Counted from the stretch's first letter, positions 48,676-56,650 are shown. The stretch is 64,000 nucleotides of DNA from Bacilli bacterium (GCA_017416535.1 JAFQCG010000001.1:389013-453012); one strand, 5' to 3'. Numbers and translations: made by a program. Notes: generated by a model from the letters alone, not told the origin.

Positions 48676-49533
48676 ATGAAACAAGAACAAATGCATTTAA
48701 TTAATAAGTTATTTAATAATGAAACTATTAGAACTATATGGGATAAGAAAGAAGAAAAATACTATATTAGTGTTGTTGATGTGGTAAGGGTTCTAATTGG
48801 TGGTGGATATCAAGATTCTAGAAATTATTGGAAGGTTTTAAAGTTTAGATTAAAAAAAGAAGGAAATGAAATGGTTACAAATTGTAACCAGTTGAAATTA
48901 AAAGCTGATGATGGCAAATATCGTTTAACTGATGTAGTCGATATAGAAGAAATGTTTAGAATTATTGAATCAATTCCGAGTAAAAATGCTGAACCAATAA
49001 AGTTATGGTTAGCTAGACTAGGCAAAGAAAGAATTAATGAAACTTTTGATCCTTCATTAACAGTTCAAAGAGCAATAGACACATATCGAGCTAAGGGATA
49101 TGATGAAGAGTGGATTATAAAAAGGATTAAAGGTATTCAGGATAGAAAGAAATTAACTGATGTTTGGAATGATTGTGGAATTACTGATGAAGTTGAATAT
49201 GCAATACTTACAAATGAAATATATAAAGAATGGTCTGGAATGACAGCTAATGAATATAAAAACTTTAAGGGACTTAGAAAAGAATCATTAAGAGATAATA
49301 TGACAGATATTGAAGTTGCTCTTGCTGATTTAGGAGAATTGGCAACAAGAAAACTTGCTAATAAACGTAAACCACACGGGTTAGAAGAAAATAAGGAAGT
49401 TGCTAAAATTGGAGGAAGTATTGCGAAGAATACTAGAAATAATCTTGAAAGAGAATTAGGAGAATCTATGGTTTCAAATGATAATAATTTAGGTTATACT
49501 TATAGTAAAGAAGAAAATTTATTGGAGGAATAA
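48676..49533 (+). CDS. Bro-N domain (phage antirepressor-like) DNA-binding protein
   Basis: A 285-residue protein. The N-terminal Bro-N domain at about residues 10-115 shows YYISVVDVVRVLIGG and YRLTDVVDIEEMFRIIESIP. A helical C-terminal part includes WNDCGITDEVEYAILTNEIY and KEWSGMTANEYKNFKGL. Proteins of this build are common chromosomal relatives of phage antirepressors and DinD-like damage-response proteins. AAGGAGATG gives the start. No other phage gene is nearby, so it is not evidence for a prophage. It is followed after one base by the PPC-domain gene. Confidence 0.8.
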   Translation: MKQEQMHLINKLFNNETIRTIWDKKEEKYYISVVDVVRVLIGGGYQDSRNYWKVLKFRLKKEGNEMVTNCNQLKLKADDGKYRLTDVVDIEEMFRIIESIPSKNAEPIKLWLARLGKERINETFDPSLTVQRAIDTYRAKGYDEEWIIKRIKGIQDRKKLTDVWNDCGITDEVEYAILTNEIYKEWSGMTANEYKNFKGLRKESLRDNMTDIEVALADLGELATRKLANKRKPHGLEENKEVAKIGGSIAKNTRNNLERELGESMVSNDNNLGYTYSKEENLLEE

Positions 49534-49534
49534 T

Positions 49535-49927
49535 ATGCATATATTTAGATTAACTAAAGGAATGGATCTTAAGAAAAGTATAATTGAATACTGTAAAGAT
49601 AATAATATTAAAGCAGGAATAATTGGTGCATGTGTAGGATGTTGTTATGAAATATATTTTAGACTTGCTGGTGGAAAAGATTTTTATCATAAAATAGGAG
49701 ATCATGAAATTGTTAGTATGACAGGAACTATTTCAGAAGATGGAGTTCATATACATGTTAGTTTTGCTGATATAGAAGGAAATGTTGTAGGTGGACACTT
49801 AAGCGATGGATGTTATGTAGGTTCTACTGCGGAAATTGCAATTATAGAAGTAAAAGAATATAAACTAACACGAGAGTTTGATGAATCCACTGGATATAAG
49901 GAATTAGTAATAGAGAAGATTAAATAG
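49535..49927 (+). CDS. PPC-domain (DUF296) DNA-binding protein
   Basis: A 130-residue single-domain protein of the PPC/DUF296 family. It shows IIGACVGCCYEIYFRLAGGK, then VSMTGTISEDGVHIHVSFADIEGNVVGGHL with the metal-type His residues, and VGSTAEIAIIEV. Plant and bacterial members bind AT-rich DNA or act in small complexes; the bacterial role is poorly defined. TTGGAGGAAT precedes the ATG, one base after the Bro-N stop, so the two are one operon of putative DNA-binding proteins. It lies directly upstream of the poly-G promoter. Confidence 0.85.
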   Translation: MHIFRLTKGMDLKKSIIEYCKDNNIKAGIIGACVGCCYEIYFRLAGGKDFYHKIGDHEIVSMTGTISEDGVHIHVSFADIEGNVVGGHLSDGCYVGSTAEIAIIEVKEYKLTREFDESTGYKELVIEKIK

Positions 49928-49941
49928 TCTTCTTTTTTTTT
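49914..49941 (+). terminator. terminator after the PPC gene
   Basis: AGAAGA / TCTTCT stem with an eight-base loop containing the stop, then nine T. Confidence 0.78.
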
Positions 49942-49966
49942 GTTTGAAAATAAACCTGTGGAAAAC

Positions 49967-49998
49967 TTGACAAAATGAGGTGGGGGGGGGGGTAAAAT
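49967..49998 (+). promoter_or_regulatory. promoter with 11-G tract in the spacer (probable phase variation)
   Basis: TTGACA at 49967-49972 and TAAAAT at 49993-49998 are separated by 20 bases, of which 11 are consecutive G (49982-49992). Sigma-A promoters work best with about 17. Slipped-strand changes of the G count would move the spacer in and out of the working range and so switch the surface protein at 50027. At 8 G the spacer would be exactly 17. Switching is inferred. Confidence 0.75.
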
Positions 49999-50026
49999 TT
50001 TACTAGAAAATAGGAGGTGGAATAAG

Positions 50027-51946
50027 ATGATGAAAAATTATAAAAAAACTTTTTTAATTTGTATTGTTCTTTTTGTTATCTTTTCCATATCGATTGGTTA
50101 TTCTGCTTTTTCATCTGAGTTATCTATTAGTAAGATAGTTGCGGATGTTAGAGTTAAGCAAGATATTAGAATTACTGATATTTCTGTTTCTAGTAGTAGT
50201 TCTATTAATGGTAATTATGGAGTTCCTAAGATAGAATATGATGCAGATTCAATAATTCTTACACAAGTATTTGCATCATATGATGATTTTATTGAAGTAA
50301 GTGTTAATATTACAAATTTTGGTAATACGAATATGGGTATTTTTAATATTAGTGTACCACAAGGAATTGGTTATAAATTAACCGATTATGAATTAAAAGA
50401 TAAACTTTGTAATGATATTGGTAAATGTAATTTAGGTGCTAGTAAAATAATAAAACTTAAAATGTATCCTACAAGTGATGAAGGTTTTAATTTAGAAAAT
50501 TCTATTGTTGATTTTGATTTTAGAGAAATGCATAGTATTACATATAGTGGGGTTACTAATAACGGTTATACTACTGAAATTATTGATGGTGGCAATTTAA
50601 GTATTCAATTTACTTCTGATACTCCAGAGAATGTAGTTGTGTATAGTGATGGAAAAGTTAATTCTTCTAAATATACATATTCTAATGGTACTTTAACTAT
50701 GAATAATGTTAGTGGAGATTTAGTTATTAAGAGTGTGAAGAATCTTTATAATATGATTAAATTAAAAACTAATGGTATTGATACTAATATTAATTTTAAG
50801 GTTGCATCGTCTGAAACTAATGGTGATGGGGTTAATACTTTAAGTGGTACTGAGAACAATCAATATCCAGTTTATTATTATAGGGGTGCTGTCGAAGATA
50901 ATAATGTTAAATTTGCTAACTTTTGTTGGAAGATGGTTAGAACTACAGAAACTGGTGGAGTAAAACTTATTTATAATGGAACTGTTGCAGATGATGGCTC
51001 ATGTAATAATACCGGAACTGCAAGTGCAATAGGAACTAGTAAATTTAATGAAGATGATAAATCTCCGTCAAATGCAGGATATATGTATGGTGCTACTTAT
51101 TCAGTTTTAACTAGAAATCTTATTACTCAGAGTGAACCATATATTTATGGAAATGATGTAGAATGGGATGGAACTAACTATACATTAATTGGAGATGCGA
51201 TGACAAGTATAAGTTGGGCTGAGGATTATGAGACTTTAGCAACAAAATATCATTACACTTGTTTTAACGATACAGGAATATGTGAAACGGTTTATTATTT
51301 ACATGATTTTAGGAACTCTAACAATGCATATTACTTGACATTGAAAGATGGAAAAAATATAGAAAATGCAAAAGAAGAAATGTTTGCGAATAGGACAGAT
51401 TCGAAGATTAAAACAACAATAGATAATTGGTATAAGGCAAAAATGAATTTATATACAAATTATTTAGAAGATACAGTCTGGTGTAATGATAGAACATTTC
51501 ATTCTTCTGGACCATTATATGATAAAGATACTAGTGGTGCTGGTGGAACGATATTTATTGCATATAATAGAAATTATAATACATTTAAACCCTCTATAAC
51601 TTGTTCAAATACACGAGATAGTTTTACAGTTAATAGTACTAATGGAAATGGTAAATTATTTTATCCAGTGGGGCTACTTACAGCGGACGAAATGACTTTG
51701 GCTGGTAGTGGGAGTAGAGGATATAATACATCTAATTACCTATATATAGGATATGATTATTGGAGTTTGTCACCATGTTCATTTAATGGGGATATTGTTC
51801 GTTTTCACTATCTAAGTGAAAATGGTTATCTTGGTCATCTTGGAATACATTATGATTTTTTAGTTCGTCCGTCAGTTTCACTTAAACCCGGAACGTATGT
51901 GTCTACTGGTGATGGTAGTGTTTCAAATCCATATATAGTTGAATGA
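50027..51946 (+). CDS. large secreted/surface protein with C-terminal DUF6273-like domain
   Basis: A 639-residue protein. An N-terminal signal or anchor helix (about residues 6-27) leads to a beta-rich region rich in Ser, Asn and Thr. A C-terminal domain at about 280-639 ends with YDYWSLSPCSFNGD, FLVRPSVSLKPGTYV and the tail DGSVSNPYIV, a pattern like DUF6273 surface domains. The first 60 residues (IGYSAFSSELSISKI) recall SipW/TasA-type exported matrix proteins. No sortase motif is seen. AGGAGGTGG precedes ATG 50027. Its promoter holds the 11-G tract, typical for variable surface antigens. Confidence 0.72.
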   Translation: MMKNYKKTFLICIVLFVIFSISIGYSAFSSELSISKIVADVRVKQDIRITDISVSSSSSINGNYGVPKIEYDADSIILTQVFASYDDFIEVSVNITNFGNTNMGIFNISVPQGIGYKLTDYELKDKLCNDIGKCNLGASKIIKLKMYPTSDEGFNLENSIVDFDFREMHSITYSGVTNNGYTTEIIDGGNLSIQFTSDTPENVVVYSDGKVNSSKYTYSNGTLTMNNVSGDLVIKSVKNLYNMIKLKTNGIDTNINFKVASSETNGDGVNTLSGTENNQYPVYYYRGAVEDNNVKFANFCWKMVRTTETGGVKLIYNGTVADDGSCNNTGTASAIGTSKFNEDDKSPSNAGYMYGATYSVLTRNLITQSEPYIYGNDVEWDGTNYTLIGDAMTSISWAEDYETLATKYHYTCFNDTGICETVYYLHDFRNSNNAYYLTLKDGKNIENAKEEMFANRTDSKIKTTIDNWYKAKMNLYTNYLEDTVWCNDRTFHSSGPLYDKDTSGAGGTIFIAYNRNYNTFKPSITCSNTRDSFTVNSTNGNGKLFYPVGLLTADEMTLAGSGSRGYNTSNYLYIGYDYWSLSPCSFNGDIVRFHYLSENGYLGHLGIHYDFLVRPSVSLKPGTYVSTGDGSVSNPYIVE

Positions 51947-51969
51947 AGAGTCTTTTGACTCTTTTTTTG
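51945..51969 (+). terminator. terminator after the surface protein
   Basis: AAGAGTC / GACTCTT stem with a TTTT loop, then T-run. Confidence 0.88.
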
Positions 51970-51977
51970 TTGGTTTT

Positions 51978-52036
51978 TGTCGAACGAAAAAAAGGTCTTG
52001 TTTTGTCGAATTGATAGAAAATAAATTTAATATAAT
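51978..52036 (+). promoter_or_regulatory. Spo0A-controlled promoter of the sigF locus
   Basis: Two exact Spo0A boxes TGTCGAA lie at 51978-51984 and 52004-52010, 26 bases apart, both on the plus strand. A TATAAT -10 is at 52031-52036. The second box falls on the -35 position, as in Bacillus spoIIG-type promoters activated by Spo0A~P. No sigma-H consensus was recognised. This supports entry into sporulation by the classical Spo0A route. Confidence 0.72.
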
Positions 52037-52064
52037 TTATAGTTTTACCTGAGAGGTGATATCT

Positions 52065-52400
52065 ATGTTAGAGATTGATATTGATGTTTTAAAAGGAATA
52101 TTATTTATACATTTGGATGGAGTTTTAAATAAGGAAACTATTAGTCAATTTGATAGAGAATTAAATTATTTGCTTTATAAACAGGGAATGCATTATTATG
52201 TATTAGATTTTAAGGATATAGAAAGAATTGAATTTGATGTTATTAATTGGTTAGAAAATAAATTAGTGGAGATTTTTCTTTCTTGTGGAAAAGTAGTTTT
52301 ATGTGGATTAGATGGAAAATATGAAAAGAAAATTGGAAAACAAGATAAATTATTTTATGTTAGAGAGGGGATTGAAGCTTTTAAATATTTAACTGTATAA
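52065..52400 (+). CDS. spoIIAA: STAS-domain protein, SpoIIAA-like, phosphorylation site lost
   Basis: A 111-residue STAS-domain protein that aligns without gaps to most of SpoIIAA: IDIDVLKGILFIHLDGVLN, HYYVLDFKDIERIEF and GKVVLCGLDG. SpoIIAA is the anti-anti-sigma factor freeing sigma-F from SpoIIAB; its Ser58 in DSSG is the switch. Here the same place reads IEFDVIN, with Phe at the Ser58 position and no Ser in reach. GAGAGGTG supports ATG 52065. The next gene is the sigma factor; spoIIAB is not between them. The symbol is by position and fold, not proven function. Confidence 0.72.
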   Translation: MLEIDIDVLKGILFIHLDGVLNKETISQFDRELNYLLYKQGMHYYVLDFKDIERIEFDVINWLENKLVEIFLSCGKVVLCGLDGKYEKKIGKQDKLFYVREGIEAFKYLTV

Positions 52401-52408
52401 GGAGGATA

Positions 52409-53044
52409 ATGGATAACTTATTAGAATACGAGAATTTAGTTTTTAGTATTATAAGTAAGTATGGTAATTATTTTGATAAAGATGATTTGTATCAAGTTGG
52501 TATGATAGGCTTGATTGATGCTTATAAACATTTTGATGAAAGTGTTGGAGTTAAGTTTTCAAGTTATGCTTATTATTATATTCTTGGAGAAGTTACTAAA
52601 TTTGTTAGAGAAAATAGAAGTGTTAAAGTAAGTAAAGATGTTATTAAACTTAATAGTTCTATTGAAAAGTGTAGAGATATAATGAGACAAAAGTTGGGGA
52701 GAGAACCAACTGATACTGAAGTTTCTTTATTTTTAGAAATTGATGAAGAAAAAGTTAGTGAAGTTAGAAATTCTATGCAGGAAGTAAAAAGTTTAGATTT
52801 TTGTTATGAAGAAGATATTTCATTATACAATTCAGTAATGTGTTTTGATAATGGAACAAGTGCAGATGTTTTAGACTTAAAAGATGAAATAAGTAGATTA
52901 AATGAAGAAGAAAAAGCAATAATTGATGCAAGATACTATCAAGAAATGACACAAAGTGAAGCAAGTAAAAAACTTGGAATTAGTCAGGTACAAGTTTCGA
53001 GAAAAGAAGGAAAAATATTAGAAAAATTAAGATGTAGATTATAA
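52409..53044 (+). CDS. sigF: sporulation sigma factor, SigF/SigG type
   Basis: A 211-residue sigma-70 family protein. Region 2 (DLYQVGMIGLIDAYKHFDES to YYYILGEVTKFVRENRSVKVS), region 3 (LGREPTDTEVSLFLEID) and region 4 (MTQSEASKKLGISQVQVSRK) are complete. Compared with Bacillus SigF (about 255 residues) the N terminus is about 35-40 residues shorter, lacking most of region 1.2. Position after a STAS gene and before spoVA identifies it as the sigF slot. AAGGAGG lies only three bases before the ATG, a short spacing that may limit translation. Confidence 0.87.
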   Translation: MDNLLEYENLVFSIISKYGNYFDKDDLYQVGMIGLIDAYKHFDESVGVKFSSYAYYYILGEVTKFVRENRSVKVSKDVIKLNSSIEKCRDIMRQKLGREPTDTEVSLFLEIDEEKVSEVRNSMQEVKSLDFCYEEDISLYNSVMCFDNGTSADVLDLKDEISRLNEEEKAIIDARYYQEMTQSEASKKLGISQVQVSRKEGKILEKLRCRL

Positions 53045-53069
53045 CTTAAGATTTTTCTTAAGTTTTTTT
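53043..53069 (+). terminator. terminator between sigF and spoVA
   Basis: AACTTAAG / CTTAAGTT stem with a six-base loop, then T-run. Confidence 0.85.
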
Positions 53070-53098
53070 GTATATAAAGAATTTATTTATTCATACTA
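53070..53098 (+). promoter_or_regulatory. sigma-G-like promoter of spoVACDE
   Basis: GTATA (53070-53074), a 17-base spacer, then CATACTA (53092-53098). The -10 fits the sigma-G consensus CATnmTA exactly and the -35 differs by one base from GmATR. The spoVA genes are sigma-G targets in Bacillus. The implied leader before ATG 53114 is short, about 10 bases. Confidence 0.6.
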
Positions 53099-53113
53099 CT
53101 AATGGTGATTAAA

Positions 53114-53557
53114 ATGAAAAATGTTAAATATGATAGAACTGCTGATTTATATAAGGCTGATGAACATCGAGTTAGGAATTTCTTTTTAGCTTTTTTAGTT
53201 GGAGGACTTATTGGTTTTCTTGGAGAATTAATTATTGAAATATTAATTAATGAATTTCATATTTCTAGGAGTGATGCTTCTACATTTATGATTATGTTTT
53301 TTATTGTTTTTGCTAGTTTATGTACAGCACTTGGATTTTTTGATAAATGGGTTACTAAATTTAAATGTGGTTTATTGATTCCTATTACAGGTTTTGCGCA
53401 TTCTATGACAAGTGCGGCAATGGATTATAAAAATGAAGGACCTATTTATGGGATTGGTTCAAATATATTTAAATTAGCAGGTTCGGTTATTTTATATGGG
53501 GTTGTATCGGCGTGGATTTTTGGAATGATTAGATATTTAATTGGGGTGATTTCATGA
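53114..53557 (+). CDS. spoVAC: stage V sporulation protein AC
   Basis: A 147-residue inner-spore-membrane protein with four helices and the family signature GLLIPITGFAHSMTSAAMDY. SpoVAC forms a mechanosensitive channel for dipicolinic acid uptake into and release from the spore core. GGTGAT supports ATG 53114; the upstream ATG at 53102 is an alternative. Its TGA overlaps the spoVAD ATG by four bases. Confidence 0.95.
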   Translation: MKNVKYDRTADLYKADEHRVRNFFLAFLVGGLIGFLGELIIEILINEFHISRSDASTFMIMFFIVFASLCTALGFFDKWVTKFKCGLLIPITGFAHSMTSAAMDYKNEGPIYGIGSNIFKLAGSVILYGVVSAWIFGMIRYLIGVIS

Positions 53558-54546
53558 CTTTTAATTATAAGAATGTTTATATTAAAGATACATCTACTAT
53601 TGCTGGACCATATGAAAAAGATGGCCCATTAAAGAAGTATTTTGATAAAACGTATAGTGATTTATATTTTGGTGAAAAATCTTTTGAAAAGGCTGAAGTA
53701 AAGTTAGTAAAAGATGCATTAGTTATGCTGATGAAAAAGACAGCTTTAACTAAAAAAGATATTGAATTAACTATTGGTGGAGATTTGCTTAATCAAATAA
53801 CTGCATCTACGTATGGTACATATAGTGTAGGAAATGCTTTTGTAGGGATTTATGGGGCTTGTAGTACGAGTGTTTTAGGAATGATAATAGGAAGTAATTT
53901 TATTGATGATGGTAGATGTAATAATGCTTGTGTTGTTGTATCTAGTCATAATTTAAGTAGTGAAAAACAATTTAGGAATCCTATTGAATATGGAGCTCCT
54001 CGTCCATCAAGTGCGACTTTTACAGCTACAGGTGCGGCTGCTTGTTTACTTACTAATGAAAAGACAAATGTAAAAGTTGATTGTGCTACTTTAGGAAAGA
54101 TTGTTGATTATAATCAGAATGATGTTAATGATATGGGGAGAGTAATGGCTCCGGCAGTAGTTGAGACGTTACTTACACATTTTGAAGAAACTGGTAGAAG
54201 TGTAGATGATTATGATCTTATTTTAACTGGGGATTTAGGTGTTTATGGGAAAGCAATTTTACAGGATTATATGTTTAATGTACATGATGTTGATTTATCT
54301 AATAATTATAATGATTGTGGAGTTATGCTTTATGATTTAGAAAAACAAGAAGAAGTAAATGCCGGTGGCTCTGGTCCTGTTTGTAGTGCGTTAGTTAATT
54401 TTTCTTATGTATATGATCAATTAAAAAAGAAGAAATTAAAAAGAGTTCTTCTTATTGCGACAGGGGCTTTATTTTCACCAACAATGGTATATCAAAAAGA
54501 AAATATTAATTCAATTGCTCATGCGATTAGTTTGGAGGCGGTTTAA
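53554..54546 (+). CDS. spoVAD: stage V sporulation protein AD
   Basis: A 330-residue soluble protein of the thiolase-like fold. It shows GNAFVGIYGACSTSVLGM, VVVSSHNLSSEKQFRNPIEYG, LTGDLGVYGKAILQDYM and DCGVMLYDLE. SpoVAD binds dipicolinic acid at the membrane and works with SpoVAC and SpoVAE. GGGGTGAT precedes the ATG. Overlaps on both sides show a tight operon. Confidence 0.97.
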   Translation: MTFNYKNVYIKDTSTIAGPYEKDGPLKKYFDKTYSDLYFGEKSFEKAEVKLVKDALVMLMKKTALTKKDIELTIGGDLLNQITASTYGTYSVGNAFVGIYGACSTSVLGMIIGSNFIDDGRCNNACVVVSSHNLSSEKQFRNPIEYGAPRPSSATFTATGAAACLLTNEKTNVKVDCATLGKIVDYNQNDVNDMGRVMAPAVVETLLTHFEETGRSVDDYDLILTGDLGVYGKAILQDYMFNVHDVDLSNNYNDCGVMLYDLEKQEEVNAGGSGPVCSALVNFSYVYDQLKKKKLKRVLLIATGALFSPTMVYQKENINSIAHAISLEAV

Positions 54547-54896
54547 TGCTTTTATTTAATTCATTTTTATTTTGTGGATTATTATGTGGAATTGCGCAAA
54601 TTATTTTAGATAATACAAAACTTACTCCAGGACATATTACTAGTATTTTTGTTGTAATAGGTGCAGCATTAGATAGTTTTAGTATATATGATTTAATTAT
54701 TAAATATGTTGGTGGTGGAGCAATGCTTCCTATTACTAGTTTTGGACATTCTTTAATACATGGAGCACTTGCTGCGACTAATAGTCATGGGTTTGTTGGT
54801 CTTATGATGGGGATGTTTGATTTAACTGCAACAGGTATTACTACGGCGATAATATTTTCCTTTGTATTTACTTTAATTTTTAAACCTAAAAATTAA
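54546..54896 (+). CDS. spoVAE: stage V sporulation protein AE (AEb)
   Basis: A 116-residue membrane protein with four helices: FLFCGLLCGIAQIILDNTKL, TPGHITSIFVVIGAALDSF and LPITSFGHSLIHGAL. It completes the minimal DPA-channel set AC-AD-AE, the version found in clostridia; AA, AB and AF of Bacillus are absent here. TAATG overlap with spoVAD. The operon ends at the next terminator. Confidence 0.95.
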   Translation: MLLFNSFLFCGLLCGIAQIILDNTKLTPGHITSIFVVIGAALDSFSIYDLIIKYVGGGAMLPITSFGHSLIHGALAATNSHGFVGLMMGMFDLTATGITTAIIFSFVFTLIFKPKN

Positions 54897-54920
54897 AAGA
54901 GATAGATTTCTATCTCTTTT
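54895..54920. terminator. bidirectional terminator after spoVA
   Basis: AAAAGAGATAG / CTATCTCTTTT stem with an ATTT loop, between convergent genes. Confidence 0.88.
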
Positions 54921-55222
54921 TAGTTTACTTTTGATAATTCAATTATAAGTTCCATGTTATCATCTTTTGCCATTATATTTTTATGTGGTTCATTACATGA
55001 TGTACATTTATATAATATTTTATATGTATCTTTAAACTTTTCTATACCAATTGGTTTTAATAGACCTTTACAAGTATTTTGTCTATCTCCTGGCATTATA
55101 TCTACATGTTTTGAATATAAACAGTGTGGACAATGGTCTCTTGCGGTATATCCTAATGGAGAAACTAACTCTCCACAATTTTCACAAATAAATTCTTCAT
55201 CACGCATAGTAAAGTTCTTCAT
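54920..55222 (-). CDS. RNHCP-domain zinc-binding protein
   Basis: A 100-residue protein fitting the RNHCP family along its length: FICENCGELVSPLGYTARDH, then HCPHCLYSKHVDIMPGDR, CKGLLKPIGIEKF and YKCTSCNEPHKN. Three Cys pairs and His suggest two zinc sites. Function is unknown in any organism I know of. AGGTGATAT precedes the ATG at 55222. It diverges from scpA. Confidence 0.88.
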   Translation of the reverse strand: MKNFTMRDEEFICENCGELVSPLGYTARDHCPHCLYSKHVDIMPGDRQNTCKGLLKPIGIEKFKDTYKILYKCTSCNEPHKNIMAKDDNMELIIELSKVN

Positions 55223-55264
55223 TTATATCACCTAAATATTATTATAGCATAAGGGTTTTTATTG

Positions 55265-55273
55265 TGTTATAAT
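55265..55273 (+). promoter_or_regulatory. extended -10 promoter element of scpAB (TGTTATAAT)
   Basis: Exact TGnTATAAT 25 bases before the GTG start of scpA. Confidence 0.65.
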
Positions 55274-55298
55274 TAATTTATAGTTCGGAGTGATTTTT

Positions 55299-56018
55299 GT
55301 GAATGTAGAATTTAAAATTAATGATTTTGAAGGTCCATTAGATTTATTACTTCATCTTATTAAAGAGAGTAAGATGGATATAATGAATATTGAAATAGAA
55401 CTTATTACTAAACAATATATGGATTATTTAGATCTTCAAGAGAAAATGAATTTAGAGATTGCGAGTGAATATTTAGTACTTGCTGCTGAGTTGCTTGAAA
55501 TAAAAAGTAAAATGTTGTTACCTCGACAAACAATTGAAGAAGATGAGGAAGAAGAAGATCCGAGAGAAGAATTAGTTAATAGATTGTTAGAGTATCAAGC
55601 TTATAAGGAAATAACTAAAGTTTTACATGAAAAAGAAAGCTTAAGAAGAGAAATATATACAAAGTCACCTGAAAATATTAAGAACTATATTGATGAGGTT
55701 ACTGAAATAAATGCGGATGTTTCTTTAGATGATTTAGTTGATGCATTTAAGAGATATTTAGCTAGAAAGAAAGATAATAAGCCTTTAAAGACAAAGGTTA
55801 CAGTAAATGAAATAAGTGTTTCTTCAAGAAGACATGATATTAAGAGATTACTTAAAAGTAAGAAACGTGTTTCATTCTTTGAACTTTTTCCTGTTTTAAC
55901 TAAGGAATATGTTGTTGCAACATTTTTAGCGGTATTAGAAATGGCTAAGAGTGGAGAACTTACTATTAAACAAGAAAAAGCATTTGATGATATTATATGT
56001 GAGGAGGTTTCACGTTGA
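55299..56018 (+). CDS. scpA: segregation and condensation protein A
   Basis: A 239-residue kleisin. The N-terminal Smc-neck-binding part is NDFEGPLDLLLHLIKESKMD; the middle acidic linker (EEDEEEEDPREELV) binds ScpB; the C-terminal winged helix contains VVATFLAVLEMAKSGELTI. It joins ScpB and Smc in the condensin that separates chromosomes. The start is GTG 55299 with CGGAG eight bases upstream; a GTG at 55290 lies inside that site. It overlaps scpB by four bases. Confidence 0.95.
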   Translation: MNVEFKINDFEGPLDLLLHLIKESKMDIMNIEIELITKQYMDYLDLQEKMNLEIASEYLVLAAELLEIKSKMLLPRQTIEEDEEEEDPREELVNRLLEYQAYKEITKVLHEKESLRREIYTKSPENIKNYIDEVTEINADVSLDDLVDAFKRYLARKKDNKPLKTKVTVNEISVSSRRHDIKRLLKSKKRVSFFELFPVLTKEYVVATFLAVLEMAKSGELTIKQEKAFDDIICEEVSR

Positions 56019-56593
56019 ATAAAGCAGTATTAGAAGGTCTTTTGTTTGTTGTTGGTGAAGATGGTCTTACTTTTGAACAAATAGAAGATGTATTAGATAT
56101 AACAGAAGAAGAAGCTAAGGAACATTTGATGGAATTAAAAAAAGATTATGAGGAAGATAATCGAGGCCTTAGAATAGATTTTTTAGGTAATAGATTTAAA
56201 CTTACTACTAAGTTTGAACATCGTGAGTATTATCAAAAATTAATTGAGAATCCAGAAACAAATTTTTTAAGTCAATCTGCATTAGAAACACTAGCAATTA
56301 TTGCATATAATGAACCAATTACAAGAGTTGAGATTGATAAATTACGTGGAGTTGGTAGTGTTCAGATGGTAAGAAAACTTGTTGCGAAAGGATTTATTAA
56401 AGAAGTTGGTAGAAGTGATTTACCTGGAAGACCAATTCTTTATGAAACTACTAGTGAATTTTTAGATTACTTTGGTTTAGCAACAATTGAGGATTTACCT
56501 GATATGAGGGATTTCTTAGAAGAAAATGAAAGTGTAGAGGAAGATAATGAATCTGATTTATATACTTCTAAATATATGGAAGAAGTAGAATAA
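56015..56593 (+). CDS. scpB: segregation and condensation protein B
   Basis: A 192-residue protein with two winged helices: LEGLLFVVGEDGLTFEQIED and QSALETLAIIAYNEPITRVE, then IDKLRGVGSVQMVRKLVAKG and GRSDLPGRPILYETTSEFLD. It dimerises and binds the ScpA linker. TTG start within TTGA of the scpA stop, behind GAGGAGG. An acidic tail follows. No terminator is obvious; the tRNA promoter comes next. Confidence 0.95.
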   Translation: MNKAVLEGLLFVVGEDGLTFEQIEDVLDITEEEAKEHLMELKKDYEEDNRGLRIDFLGNRFKLTTKFEHREYYQKLIENPETNFLSQSALETLAIIAYNEPITRVEIDKLRGVGSVQMVRKLVAKGFIKEVGRSDLPGRPILYETTSEFLDYFGLATIEDLPDMRDFLEENESVEEDNESDLYTSKYMEEVE

Positions 56594-56607
56594 AAAGAAA
56601 AAAGTTC

Positions 56608-56637
56608 TTGCATGTTATTGGGAATATGATATATAAT
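56608..56637 (+). promoter_or_regulatory. promoter of the tRNA pair
   Basis: TTGCAT (56608-56613), an 18-base spacer and TATAAT (56632-56637), 14 bases before the tRNA-Leu gene. Confidence 0.72.
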
Positions 56638-56650
56638 TTATTCATACCCC

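Noticed and set aside
48676-49533. Prophage remnant
   Set aside because: Only one Bro-N gene; no integrase, structural or lysis genes around it, and such proteins are common on chromosomes.
49982-49992. Poly-G as a pure sequencing artefact
   Set aside because: It is flanked on both sides by sensible promoter elements and placed exactly in the spacer. The exact count may still be uncertain.
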